Under the pieces are notes generated by a model. The model saw only the letters and a program-made list of their open reading frames with translations. It ran no database searches and was not told the origin of the DNA. Both the position numbers and the translations under genes were made by a program. A stretch of DNA of 64,000 bases. Origin: CAZLDI01 sp964558415 (GTDB lineage: Bacteria > Chloroflexota > Dehalococcoidia > SM23-28-2 > RBG-16-64-32). Numbering within the stretch: position 1 is the first letter of the stretch; the number at the start of each line of letters is the position of its first letter. The stretch spans positions 1 through 64,000 of the forward strand of contig CAZLDI010000003.1 in NCBI GenBank assembly GCA_964558415.1, given 5' to 3'. Below, in pieces: positions 14,763-23,835 of this stretch.

Positions 14763-16357
14763 TTGAACTGGGAAGGGTGCCGTTCAGGCTGCGCGTGGGT
14801 GTGACGGGCCATCGCCAACTGGTAGATGAAGACCAGCTTGCGGTGGCTGTCCAACGGGCGCTCACCGAGATTCGCGCGTTGCTGCCTCCCGATGAGCACA
14901 CCTCGGTCCTGCTGACTGTGGTCTCGCCTCTCGCCGAGGGAGCCGACCGTTTGGTCGCCAGGGAAGTGCTCAACGAGGACGGAGCGGATCTAGAGGCTGT
15001 GCTTCCCCTGGAAACCGCAGACTACGTCCTGGACTTCACCACCGAGAAATCTCGAGGGGAGTTCGAGGGACTGCTCGCGCGAGCGGTCAAGACGACAGTG
15101 ATACCTCGCTCGGGAACCCGCGAGGACGCGTATGATCGCGCTGGACGGCTGGTGGTCGATCGATCCGACGTGATGATCGCTGTGTGGAACGGTGAGCGCG
15201 CGGAGGGACATGGAGGTACGGCCGAGATTGTCACTTACGCGCTTGAACGGAATAAGCCGGTAGCCTGGGTATCAACAACCGACAAGGCCGTAAAGGTTCT
15301 GGGCGGACGCACAGTGGCGGAGGTGCCGCTCGCTCAGACACGTGATTACAACAGCGCGACCGTGGAGCCACGAAAGTTCGCCGAGCATTCGCGCGATATG
15401 GAGCGCCTGCTCGCGGCCGCTGCAGAGCAAATTGGAATTGAGGGGCTGCCCCTTCAACCGCTCCTGGGGTGGCTGGCGCCGTATTACACCCGCGCTGATA
15501 TGCTGGCCGTTCGTTATCAAGGCTGGTACTACTGGCTGGGGAATGCAGCGTTCCTTCTCGCCGCGGCGGCTGTGGCGGTTGCGGCCACGCAGATTCTGTT
15601 CCTGCCCGAGCGCAGGGGATTGGCGTGGATTGAAGTGGGAGTCCTGGTCACTCTTCTTGCGGTCTTCTTCAGCGGGCGTATCTGGCGGCTGCACGAGCGA
15701 TGGCTGTCCTACAGGTTTCTGGCAGAGCGATTCCGTTCTGCGCTATTCCTCGTTATGTGTGGGCTGCACACGCGGCGGGAGGGCGATCTCGAACGTCTGG
15801 ACCTCGGGCACCACTCCGAGGACTGGTTGCGGAGAGCCTTCGGGGAAGTCTGGAAGATGCAACCGGCGCTGGACGCGACCAGCGTGGAAGTTGCCAAGTT
15901 GCGGGCGTTCCTGGGCGAGGCGTGGCTGCACGATCAATTGAAGTTCTACAGTTCGTCAGGCCGCCTTTACAAGTCGAGACACGCGAGGCTCAGCGGCGCG
16001 ATCTACGCGCTTTTTGCGGGTACGATCGTGGCGGCTGCTCTGCACGGCCTGGGCGTCGGCGGTCATGGGTCGGAGGGATCTGTAAACTGGGCCAACACCC
16101 TCAAGCTCTTCGCGATCGCACTGCCGGCGCTGGGCGCCGCGTTAAGCGGCATACGATCACAACGAGAGTACGAGCGAAACGCCGAGCGGTATGACCAGAT
16201 GGTACACTATCTGGCAAACATCAGAACGCGTATGCAGTCCGCCCCCGACATGGACGCGATCCGTGGGATTGCCGCCGAGGCTGAGGACCAGATGCTTGAC
16301 GAGAACCGCGACTGGTTCGTAGTAATGAAGTTCCACGACTTCGAATTGCACCCGTAG
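14759..16357 (+). CDS. SLOG-domain sensor fused to a SLATT-like membrane module
   Basis: Protein of 532 aa. Residues about 8-170 look like a SLOG nucleotide-ligand-binding domain: RLRVGVTGHRQL, TVVSPLAEGADRLVA, then VDRSDVMIAVWNGE and GGTAEIVTYALERNKPVAWV. Four membrane helices follow in two pairs (about 258-281 and 288-308; 411-433 and 450-467). The intervening and C-terminal helices (WLSYRFLAERFRSALFL, GIRSQREYERNAERYDQM, DENRDWFVVMKF) match SLATT/DUF4231-type modules. SLOG and SLATT domains are predicted parts of nucleotide-dependent conflict systems, with SLATT as a pore-forming effector. The next gene, 21 nt downstream, encodes a TIR protein. The start overlaps the upstream stop (ATGA). 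Confidence 0.75.
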   Translation: MIELGRVPFRLRVGVTGHRQLVDEDQLAVAVQRALTEIRALLPPDEHTSVLLTVVSPLAEGADRLVAREVLNEDGADLEAVLPLETADYVLDFTTEKSRGEFEGLLARAVKTTVIPRSGTREDAYDRAGRLVVDRSDVMIAVWNGERAEGHGGTAEIVTYALERNKPVAWVSTTDKAVKVLGGRTVAEVPLAQTRDYNSATVEPRKFAEHSRDMERLLAAAAEQIGIEGLPLQPLLGWLAPYYTRADMLAVRYQGWYYWLGNAAFLLAAAAVAVAATQILFLPERRGLAWIEVGVLVTLLAVFFSGRIWRLHERWLSYRFLAERFRSALFLVMCGLHTRREGDLERLDLGHHSEDWLRRAFGEVWKMQPALDATSVEVAKLRAFLGEAWLHDQLKFYSSSGRLYKSRHARLSGAIYALFAGTIVAAALHGLGVGGHGSEGSVNWANTLKLFAIALPALGAALSGIRSQREYERNAERYDQMVHYLANIRTRMQSAPDMDAIRGIAAEAEDQMLDENRDWFVVMKFHDFELHP

Positions 16358-16378
16358 AGGCCGGAGGTAGCCCGGGCG

Positions 16379-17728
16379 ATGGCTCACGACGTCTTCATCA
16401 GCTACTCCTCGCAGGACAAGCCGACAGCGGATGCGGTGTGCGCGACGCTTGAGGGCAAGGGCGTTCGCTGCTGGATCGCGCCTCGCGATGTTCTTCCCAG
16501 TGAAGACTACGCAGAGGCTCTGATGGACGCGATCAACGGGAGCCGGCTCGTACTGCTGGTCTTCTCCTCGAATTCCAATACGTCGCCTCAGGTGAAGAGC
16601 GAGGTGGAGAGGGCGGCGGCCAAGGGGATCCCGATCCTGCCCATCCGCATAGAAGACGTCGCTCCGTCGGCATCCATGGAGTTCTTCATTGGCCGGCGAC
16701 ACTGGCTCGACGCTCTCACGCCGCCACTCGAACGGCACCTGCAACAGCTGGCGGAGACCGTCAAACTGTTGCTAACCAGGGGCGAGACGGCGACCGCGGC
16801 TGTCGTCGATGCGACACGGCTACAAGCGGCGCCCACGACGGCGCCGCCACCGGAAGTTGCCGACCGTACGTCGTCGCAGCCGCCGGGGCTCGGGCCGCTA
16901 CTGGCGGACTGGGTTCAGCGTCCCGCTGCGCGTGTGGCCGTGGGGATCGGCGTGGTGGCGGCCATCCTAATGGGCACATTGGTCGTGATGTCGTCCGGCG
17001 GCGACGAGGTACAGACCGCGGCGCTGACGCCTACGTCGCGGGACGCTACCCCAGTGGCCGGAGGCGCGAGTCCGGCGGTCGGCGCTGCGAGCCCAACGCC
17101 CACGCGCGCGCCAACGCTGGCGGGTTCCAGCGCGGCACCGGTGCCGCCGAGCGGAGAGTATGGCATCGCCCTGAATCTCGAGTGCGTTGCGCCGGGCGGT
17201 CAGGTCGAGGTTGCCTGGACCGCGGAGCAGGAGTTCGCTGATCAAGTGAGGTTGTATGAGAAGGGTGCCCCATTTGGGCAATACGAACTGGCCATTTACA
17301 CGAATTTGGACGACGAGCGACGAATCGTCGGTGCTCCAAGTGAGGCGGGCGAGTACGAGTTCCGGTATATGCGGGGAGAATCTCATCTTGCTCGTAGTGA
17401 CCCCTTCACTGTGGAATCCGGATGTCCGGCGGATGGGCCGTTAACTCTGAGCGCCGATTACACTTTGTCCGCGAGCGCCAACTGCGTGGCGCCTGGCGGC
17501 GAGATCGAGGTTACTTGGGCGGTTCAAAGCGAGTTCGCGGACCAGGTGAGGTTGTACGAGAAAGGCTCATCTTTCGGGCAGTACGAGCTGGCTATATACG
17601 TCAATTCGGACAATGAGTCCCGGTTGATCCAGGCCCCGCAGAAATCCGGTGTGTTCGAGCTCCGCTACATGCGCGGGGAAACACATCTCGCGGTGAGCGG
17701 GCCGGTCACTTCAGGGGATAGCTGCTGA
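16379..17728 (+). CDS. membrane-anchored TIR protein with two extracytoplasmic repeats
   Basis: Protein of 449 aa. Residues about 3-130 are a bacterial TIR domain: HDVFISYSSQDK, VRCWIAPRDVLPSEDY, LVLLVFSSNSNTS and a conserved Glu (about 75, KSEVERA) at the position of the NADase catalytic Glu. A linker, one membrane helix (about 184-205) and a Thr/Pro/Ser-rich stalk lead to two about 90-aa repeats (about 259-347 and 357-449). The repeats share (A/T)xxCVAPGGxxEVxW, EFADQVRLYEKG, FGQYELAIY and RYMRGE, each with a Cys pair. The TIR would face the cytoplasm and the repeats outside. With the SLOG-SLATT protein it forms a predicted NAD- or nucleotide-signalling defence pair. The repeats resemble no family I can name. 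Confidence 0.8.
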   Translation: MAHDVFISYSSQDKPTADAVCATLEGKGVRCWIAPRDVLPSEDYAEALMDAINGSRLVLLVFSSNSNTSPQVKSEVERAAAKGIPILPIRIEDVAPSASMEFFIGRRHWLDALTPPLERHLQQLAETVKLLLTRGETATAAVVDATRLQAAPTTAPPPEVADRTSSQPPGLGPLLADWVQRPAARVAVGIGVVAAILMGTLVVMSSGGDEVQTAALTPTSRDATPVAGGASPAVGAASPTPTRAPTLAGSSAAPVPPSGEYGIALNLECVAPGGQVEVAWTAEQEFADQVRLYEKGAPFGQYELAIYTNLDDERRIVGAPSEAGEYEFRYMRGESHLARSDPFTVESGCPADGPLTLSADYTLSASANCVAPGGEIEVTWAVQSEFADQVRLYEKGSSFGQYELAIYVNSDNESRLIQAPQKSGVFELRYMRGETHLAVSGPVTSGDSC

Positions 17729-17874
17729 CGCGGAAGGCTTCCGGGCTATCTGGCCTCCATCAGCTCTCACCTGGAGGACGACGCGGTGACCGAGCGAACT
17801 GCCAACTTGCCGAGCGGTCTCGGATTAAGGCTGGTGTAGACCGTGAGCGTCGTCGAGACGGGGGGGGATGTTCC

Positions 17875-17901
17875 TTGACAAATCTCGCGCATCAGGACAA
17901 T
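17875..17901 (+). promoter_or_regulatory. candidate promoter of the P450 gene
   Basis: TTGACA at 17875-17880 and GACAAT at 17896-17901, with a short 15-bp spacer. The -35 is perfect; the spacing is not. Confidence 0.4.
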
Positions 17902-17932
17902 CATTCGAGTGCGCCCGCAGGAGGAGTGACCG

Positions 17933-19159
17933 ATGACCATCGAGAAGACCAGAGAGAATATCACGGACTGGGGCGGCGACTACGACATCTTCGACCCGGA
18001 GTTCGTTACGAACCCCTATCCCATCTGGGATGAGTTGCGGCAGGAATGCCCGGTGGCGCACACAGAGCGCTGGGGCGGCTCCTGGATGCCAACTCGCTAC
18101 GCTGACCTTTTCGCGATAGCGCAGGACATTCAACACTTCTCCTCGCGGGAGATCCTGGTCGCGCCCGTCGCGCTGCCGCCGGGGCTGGAGGACACCGAGA
18201 GTCCGTTCTATGGAGTGCGCGCCCCGCCCATTAGCTCCGATCCGCCGGAGCATACGTGGGCCCGTAAGCTGCTCCTCCCGCATTTCTCCATCAAAGCGGT
18301 TGCTCCGTACGAAGAAGAGACACGCGAGCTCTGCCGGTCATTGATCGATGGGTTCATCGAGAGCGGCCGGGCTGACGCGGCCCGGGACTACGCGCAGCAG
18401 ATCCCACCGCGCGTCATCGCCTCGATGCTTGGCGTGCCGCAGGAGATGTCCGAGACTTTCACCGGATGGGTGCGCAATCTTCTGGAGATCGGCCTCACCA
18501 ATCCCGAGGTGCGAGCCCCGGCGCGGATGGAGCTGCTGAGCTTCCTGAACGAGCAGATCAACGAGCGACGAGAGAATCCGAAGGACGACCTGATCAGCCG
18601 CCTACTGGAGGCGGAAGTGGAGGGCGAGCGGGTGCCGCACATGCACCTGCTGGGGACCTGCCTTCTGCTGGTGGTCGCGGGAATCGACACTACCTGGAGC
18701 TCGATCGGCTCGGCGCTGTGGCACCTGGCCCAGCACCCTGAGGACCGCCGGCGCCTGATTGCGGAGCCGGAGCTGATGCCGAACGCCATTGAGGAACTGC
18801 TCCGCGCCTACGCGCCGGTGACGATGGCGCGCCTGATGAACGAGGACTACGAATACGGCGGCTGCCCGATGAAGGAGAACGATCGCGTGATAATGAACTT
18901 CCCCGCGGCGAACCGCGATCCCGAGAAATTCGCGGACCCTGACAGGGTGATCCTCGACCGGCAACACAACCCCCATATCGCCTTTGGCGTGGGCATCCAC
19001 CGCTGCGCGGGATCGAACCTGGCGCGCATGGAGATGCGAGTGTCAATCGAGGAGTGGTTGAGACGCATTCCTGACTTCCATCTGGAGGACGCCGGCGCTG
19101 TCACCTGGGCCGGCGGTCAGGTGCGCGGCCCGCGCTCGCTTCCCGTGGTGTTCTCGTGA
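17933..19159 (+). CDS. cytochrome P450
   Basis: Soluble bacterial class I-type P450 of 408 aa. The I-helix oxygen-activation motif is AGIDTT (249-254), the K-helix ExxR is EELLR, and the heme-binding loop FGVGIHRCAGSNLAR holds the thiolate Cys358. There is no membrane anchor. The ATG follows AGGAGGAG. The TGA overlaps the ATG of a 3Fe-4S-type ferredoxin, its likely electron donor. No reductase gene is adjacent. The substrate is unknown; hydroxylation of a terpenoid, steroid or fatty acid is typical of the family. Confidence 0.95.
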   Translation: MTIEKTRENITDWGGDYDIFDPEFVTNPYPIWDELRQECPVAHTERWGGSWMPTRYADLFAIAQDIQHFSSREILVAPVALPPGLEDTESPFYGVRAPPISSDPPEHTWARKLLLPHFSIKAVAPYEEETRELCRSLIDGFIESGRADAARDYAQQIPPRVIASMLGVPQEMSETFTGWVRNLLEIGLTNPEVRAPARMELLSFLNEQINERRENPKDDLISRLLEAEVEGERVPHMHLLGTCLLLVVAGIDTTWSSIGSALWHLAQHPEDRRRLIAEPELMPNAIEELLRAYAPVTMARLMNEDYEYGGCPMKENDRVIMNFPAANRDPEKFADPDRVILDRQHNPHIAFGVGIHRCAGSNLARMEMRVSIEEWLRRIPDFHLEDAGAVTWAGGQVRGPRSLPVVFS

Positions 19160-19359
19160 TGCGCATCAAAGTTGAGGCCGACCAGTGTCAGGGCCACAAT
19201 CGCTGCTTCGCGCTGGTGCCGGAGCTGTTCGATCTGGATGAGTTGGGCTACTCGCACGAGAAGGGAGACGGCACGGTCCCGGCGGAACTGGTCGAGAAGG
19301 CCCGTCTCGCCGTCGCCAACTGCCCGGAGCGCGCGATAATCATCGTCGAAGACGCCTGA
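19159..19359 (+). CDS. 3Fe-4S-type ferredoxin (P450 partner)
   Basis: Ferredoxin of 66 aa. The cluster motif CQGHNRC (Cys-x5-Cys, with His where a fourth ligand would be) plus NCPERAI indicates a [3Fe-4S] or His-ligated cluster typical of P450-associated ferredoxins. The start overlaps the P450 stop (TGATG), which ties its expression to the P450. Confidence 0.92.
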   Translation: MRIKVEADQCQGHNRCFALVPELFDLDELGYSHEKGDGTVPAELVEKARLAVANCPERAIIIVEDA

Positions 19360-19395
19360 TATCCGGCCGAAGAGAGTGCCCCTGGGCGCCGGCGG

Positions 19396-19423
19396 TTGTC
19401 CCGCCCTTCCGTCCCGTGATAAT
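19396..19423 (+). promoter_or_regulatory. sigma70-like promoter (TTGTCC-16-GATAAT) of purF
   Basis: TTGTCC at 19396-19401 and GATAAT at 19418-19423. The start would be near 19430, giving an about 80-nt leader that contains TGCATGAATTAGTGCA, an imperfect palindrome that could be an operator. Confidence 0.5.
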
Positions 19424-19512
19424 ATTCGTGGTGCGAGGCGATCCCTTTTCTGCATGAATTAGTGCATTACGTTTTCGGCCGTCCGGACCAGTCCCTTCGG
19501 TTTGCGTAGTGT

Positions 19513-20988
19513 ATGCATAACATCGAGCAGCAAGAGTCCCCACGAGAGAAGTGCGGCGTCTTCGGCGTCTTCGCGCCGGACGAGGATGTCGCCCGCATCA
19601 CCTTCTACGGTATCTACGCCCTCCAGCACCGCGGCCAGGAGAGCGCCGGCATCGCCACCGCGGATGGCCACCGCCTGCACATTTACACCGGCATGGGCCT
19701 GGTCTCGCAGGTGTTCGACGAGACGGACCTCGGCTACCTGCCGGGATTCGCGGCGATCGGCCACACGCGCTACTCGACGACGGGCTCGAACAGGCAGGAG
19801 AACGCCCAGCCAGTGCTCATCGAGGGGTCGAATGGACCCGTGGCGGTGGGCCACAACGGCAACCTGATCAACGCGGAGCTGCTGCGCTACGACCTGGAAG
19901 ACGACGGCACGGAGTTCACAAGCTCCACCGACACCGAAGTTGCGGCGCGCCTGCTGGCATCGGCTCCCGGCGAGGATTGGCTCGAGCGCGCCGCCAACAC
20001 AATGCGCGCGCTCGCTGGCGCTTATTGCTTCGTCGCCCTGACGCCGACCTCGTTGATCGCGATGCGTGATCCGTACGGCATCCGCCCGCTCTGCATCGGC
20101 AAGCTCAACGGGAAAGGCTGGATCATCGCCTCGGAGACCTGCGCGCTCGACCACCTCGGCGCGGACTTCGTGCGCGAGGTCGCGCCGGGCGAGGCCGTCG
20201 TCGTCGATCGCGCCGGCCTGCATTCAGTGCAAGCGATTGAGAAACGGCGCGACGCGCTCTGCGTGTTCGAGTACATCTACTTCGCCCGCCCCGACAGCGT
20301 AATCCGCGATAAACTGCTGCACCCGATGCGCATGAACATGGGACGCGAGCTGGCGCGCCAGGCGCCCGTGGAGGCAGACATGGTGATCGGCGTGCCTGAC
20401 TCCGCGACAGCGGCCGCCATCGGGTACGCCCATGAATCCGGCATCCCGTATGCGGAGGGGCTCGTGAAGAACCGCTACGTCGGGCGCACGTTCATCCAGC
20501 CGGACCAGCGCCTGCGCGACCAGGGTGTCTATCTGAAGTTTAACCCGCTGCGTCAGGTCATCGCAGGCAAGCGCCTCGTGGTGGTCGACGACAGCATCGT
20601 GCGCGGCACGACGACGCCCAAGGTCGTGGAGATGCTGCGCAAGGCCGGGGCGAAAGAGGTGCACATGCGCATCTGCGCCCCGCCCATTCGCCACCCCTGC
20701 CACTTCGGCATCGACATGGCCACCCAGTGGGAGCTGATCGCCTCGCGGCATGAGATCGATGAAATCTGCGGGCATATCGGCGCGGACAGCCTGGCCTACC
20801 TCACGATTGACGGCCTTATGCAAGCAGTCGAGCAGCCGAAAGACAGCTTCTGCACCGCCTGTTTCACGGGTGAATACCCCATGCCGGTCCAGCTGCAGAT
20901 GGACAAGCTCGTCTTCGAGCGCGTCGGTCGCAAGGGCAAGCGTGTGCCGGTAGGCGTGGCCTGGAGCTGGGAGGAAGACCGCCACTAG
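19513..20988 (+). CDS. purF: amidophosphoribosyltransferase
   Basis: First committed enzyme of purine synthesis: PRPP plus glutamine gives 5-phosphoribosylamine. It has 491 aa. A 13-residue propeptide precedes Cys14 (KCGVFGVF), which would be the mature N-terminal nucleophile after autoprocessing. The PRPP site VVVDDSIVRGTTTPK lies in the second half. Cysteines in ALCVFEYIY, HPCHFGID and FCTACFTG match the four [4Fe-4S] ligands of the Bacillus-type enzyme, so this is the cluster-bearing, propeptide form. It stands alone behind its own promoter; purH, purQ and purL lie elsewhere in the window. Confidence 0.97.
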   Translation: MHNIEQQESPREKCGVFGVFAPDEDVARITFYGIYALQHRGQESAGIATADGHRLHIYTGMGLVSQVFDETDLGYLPGFAAIGHTRYSTTGSNRQENAQPVLIEGSNGPVAVGHNGNLINAELLRYDLEDDGTEFTSSTDTEVAARLLASAPGEDWLERAANTMRALAGAYCFVALTPTSLIAMRDPYGIRPLCIGKLNGKGWIIASETCALDHLGADFVREVAPGEAVVVDRAGLHSVQAIEKRRDALCVFEYIYFARPDSVIRDKLLHPMRMNMGRELARQAPVEADMVIGVPDSATAAAIGYAHESGIPYAEGLVKNRYVGRTFIQPDQRLRDQGVYLKFNPLRQVIAGKRLVVVDDSIVRGTTTPKVVEMLRKAGAKEVHMRICAPPIRHPCHFGIDMATQWELIASRHEIDEICGHIGADSLAYLTIDGLMQAVEQPKDSFCTACFTGEYPMPVQLQMDKLVFERVGRKGKRVPVGVAWSWEEDRH

Positions 20989-21047
20989 TCTCGCCCCGGC
21001 GTAGCGCCAGCACGCTATTCGAAGGTCAGGTTCCAGAAGGAGAAGAC

Positions 21048-22441
21048 ATGACTCAAGCGCCCACCGTGAACGACGCCGCCGTCCAGCGATTGGGGGATGG
21101 ATTTCGAGGACAGTTGCTCAAGCCGACGGACCAGGGCTACGACTCCGCCCGCGCGATATTCAACGCGATGATCGATCGCCGGCCGTCTCTCATCGCCCGC
21201 CCGGCTGATACGAACGACGTGAAACGCAGCGTCCGGTTCGCGCGCGAACACGAACTGGTGGTCTCCGTGAAGGGCGGGGGGCACGCCGCCTCCGGCCACG
21301 CCGTGTGCGAGGGTGGACTGATGATCGACCTGTCGCTGATGAAGGCGCTGAATGTGGACCCGGTGCGCAAACAGCCACGGCTGAAGGCGGCGTGACCTGG
21401 GGCGAGCTCGATGCCGCGACGCAGGAGCACGGCCTCGCAGTTACCGGCGGACGCGTTCCCAGCACCGGTATCAGTGGCCTCACTCTGGGCAGCGGCTCCG
21501 GCTGGCTTGAGCGCAAGCTGGGCTACACGGTCGACAACATGATCGGCGCGGAGGTCGTGCTGGCCAGCGGAGAGGTGGTGCACGCCAGCGAGAGCGAGAA
21601 CGCGGACCTCTTCTGGGGCCTGCGCGGCGGCGGCGGCAACTTCGGCATCGTCACTAGGTTCGAGTACCGGCTGCACAAGATCGGCCCTCTCGTCTTCGGA
21701 GGAATGCTCATCTTCCCGCGCCCCCGTGCTGCCGAGGTCATCCGCGCTTATCGTGATTTCATGGAGGGCGCGCCGGACGATGTGGGCGGAGGCGCGGCCC
21801 TGGTCTGCGCTCCCCCGGAGGAGTTCGTGCCGGCGCCAATGCACGGCATGCCCGTGCTCGGCATCATCGTCTGCTATACCGGGAAGCCCGACGACGGCGA
21901 GCAGGCTATCAAGCCGCTACTCGACCTTGGGCCGGTCATGAATATGACGCAGGCGATGCCGTACCTGGAAGTGCAGAAGCTGATAGAAGCGGGCAACCCG
22001 CCCGGCTTCCAGAACTACTGGAAGGCCGACATGTACCCGGAGTTGCCGGATGAGGCTATCGACACACTCGCAAAGGTGACCGCGGAGCCGATCTCGACGA
22101 TGACGACGGTCCTGGTTCAGCCGATCGGCGGCGCCGTTCACCGCGTCCCGGAGGACGCCTCGGCGATGGGGTGGCGCAGCGCGAAGTGGGCGGTCCACGT
22201 GCTCGGCATGTGGGAGGACCCTGCTCAAGACGACAGGCAGATCGCCTGGGTCCGCAACGTGGCCGCCGCGATGCAGCCGTGGGCGCAGCGGGGTACGTAC
22301 CTGAACTATTTGATGGATGAGGGCGAGCAGCGGGTCGAGGAGAGCTTCGGGCCCACTTACCAGCGGATGATCGCGCTCAAGAACAAGTACGATCCCAGCA
22401 ACTTCTTCCGCCTCAATCAGAACATCAAGCCGACGGTCTGA
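21048..22441 (+). pseudogene. FAD-linked oxidase, BBE-like, with a -1 frameshift
   Basis: Homologue of the oxidases at 163 and 23836. The first 110 codons (to about 21372) encode the FAD domain start with KGGGHAASGHAVCEGG, including the flavin His. The frame then breaks in GTGCGCAAACAGCC and resumes one base over with TATAEGGVTWGEL, running intact to YDPSNFFRLNQNIKPTV. One missing base after GTGCGCAA explains everything. With no other damage, the break is either very recent or an assembly error. AAGGAGAAG precedes the ATG. If corrected, the product is about 464 aa. Confidence 0.85.
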
Positions 22442-22539
22442 CGAAGGTCGAGAACGTCCGCCCAGCCTACAGCGCCGCCGCCGAGCGCCACATCTCCCGC
22501 TTAGGCGATCTCGCCAAGTCCACGCGCTGACACCGAGCG

Positions 22540-22568
22540 TTGACAGGCCGCGTCGTTGGGCGCATCAT
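22540..22568 (+). promoter_or_regulatory. sigma70-like promoter (TTGACA-17-CATCAT) of the LuxR fusion
   Basis: TTGACA at 22540-22545, a 17-bp spacer, then CATCAT at 22563-22568. The leader to the ATG at 22596 is about 20 nt. Confidence 0.6.
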
Positions 22569-22595
22569 CGGAGCACGCCCGATGGGCGGGCCGAG

Positions 22596-23657
22596 ATGAG
22601 TCAGCAGCACATAAGTTTTTGCACCACGTCTGACGGCGTCCGCATCGCCTACGCGACCTTAGGCGACGGCCCGCCCCTTGTCTACGTAACGGGCTGGCCG
22701 GAGCACCTGGAACTGGAGTGGCAGAAGCCAGTGGTCCGTCGGTTCCTGGAGGAGCTGGGCCGCGGCTTCACCTTGATCCGTTACGACATGCGCGGGTCGG
22801 GGCTTTCAGACTGCGGCGTGTCCGACTTCTCGCCGTATACGCTGATCAAAGACTTGGAGGCCGTCGTCGATCATCTCGCCCTGGAGCGCTTCCCGTTGCT
22901 CAGCCTGGGCGACCTGGGCGGGCCCCTGGCAATCATGTATGCCACTTCTCATCCCGAGCGCGTGAGCCACCTCATCCTGAACAGCCCGTTTGCCCGCGGC
23001 TGCGAAATCGCAACACCGCAGGAACAGGCGGCTCTTATCGAATACATCGCCAGATACGGCTTCCCTACGGCCGAGTTCGTGGATGCCCCGGACGGCAACC
23101 TCCAGGCGCTACGCGACATCCGTGAGATAGGCGACGCTGGGGCGTCGCGCGAAGTCCAGGTTGAGTTGACGAGGATAGAGTACTCCGTGGACGTCTCCGA
23201 GCTCGTTGGCCGCGTGTCGACGCCCACGCTCATACTGCACGCGCTCGGAGACACGTATGTTCCTTTTGCCCTGGGAAGGGATCTGGCTGCGCGTATCCCC
23301 GGCGCGGAGTTCGTTCCCTTCGAAGGGGTTGGTAATGGTCCGGTGGCGCACCGTGACGTGATCGTGCGTGAAGTGCGGCGGTTCCTCTTTGGCACCCTGC
23401 ACGCCTCGATTCAAGTGGACTCCGAAGAGTTCAGACCAGGGGAGTACCCGGACGGCTTGACCGCCCGGGAGGCGGACGTCCTGAGGCTCGTCGCATCGGG
23501 GTGCAGTAGCCGCGAGATCGGCCAAGTGCTGGTCCTCAGCGTCCGTACGGTAGAGCGGCATATCACGAACATCTACTCAAAAACCGGTGCCAGGACTCGC
23601 GCGCAGGCGACCGCTTATGCGCTGTCGCAAGGTGTGCTGGCAACCTCCTCTACGTAA
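22596..23657 (+). CDS. alpha/beta-hydrolase - LuxR-type HTH fusion
   Basis: Predicted one-component transcription regulator of 353 aa. The N-terminal module (about residues 1-265) is homologous to the hydrolase part of the cyclase fusions (TTSDGVRIAYATLGDGPP start; YDMRGSGLSD). Its elbow is LGDLGGPLA, placing Asp106 as nucleophile, which resembles epoxide hydrolases and dehalogenases rather than esterases. The C-terminus (about 288-346) is a GerE/LuxR HTH: LTAREADVLRLVASG, SSREIGQVL, SVRTVERHITNIYSKTGA. It lies between two FAD-linked oxidases and probably regulates them. The ligand is unknown; it could sense a substrate or product of those oxidases. Confidence 0.87.
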   Translation: MSQQHISFCTTSDGVRIAYATLGDGPPLVYVTGWPEHLELEWQKPVVRRFLEELGRGFTLIRYDMRGSGLSDCGVSDFSPYTLIKDLEAVVDHLALERFPLLSLGDLGGPLAIMYATSHPERVSHLILNSPFARGCEIATPQEQAALIEYIARYGFPTAEFVDAPDGNLQALRDIREIGDAGASREVQVELTRIEYSVDVSELVGRVSTPTLILHALGDTYVPFALGRDLAARIPGAEFVPFEGVGNGPVAHRDVIVREVRRFLFGTLHASIQVDSEEFRPGEYPDGLTAREADVLRLVASGCSSREIGQVLVLSVRTVERHITNIYSKTGARTRAQATAYALSQGVLATSST

Positions 23658-23706
23658 TCCCCGCCAACCGACAAGATACGTAGTTTGCCGGAAGTCACGA
23701 TGCACC

Positions 23707-23745
23707 CCGGCGAATTAGCATCCTCGCTGTCAGGTGATTCGCCGG
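23707..23745 (+). promoter_or_regulatory. 9-bp inverted repeat upstream of the third oxidase
   Basis: CCGGCGAAT (23707-23715) and ATTCGCCGG (23737-23745) are perfect inverted repeats 21 nt apart. A second hairpin, CCGCC-TGA-GGCGG, follows at 23748-23760. Either could be a terminator-like structure for the LuxR fusion or an operator for the oxidase gene. Confidence 0.45.
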
Positions 23746-23835
23746 GTCCGCCTGAGGCGGATCCGGCGGACGCCTGCCAAACAATCGAAGGAGTTCAGGT
23801 GAGAGCGTCGGCCGCGGCCGAGAAGGAGGAGCACG

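Noticed and set aside
19451..19480. PurR-type operator before purF (GCATTACGTTTTC)
   Set aside because: It resembles half of the E. coli PurR box but has an extra base, and no PurR homologue is known to me in this type of organism.
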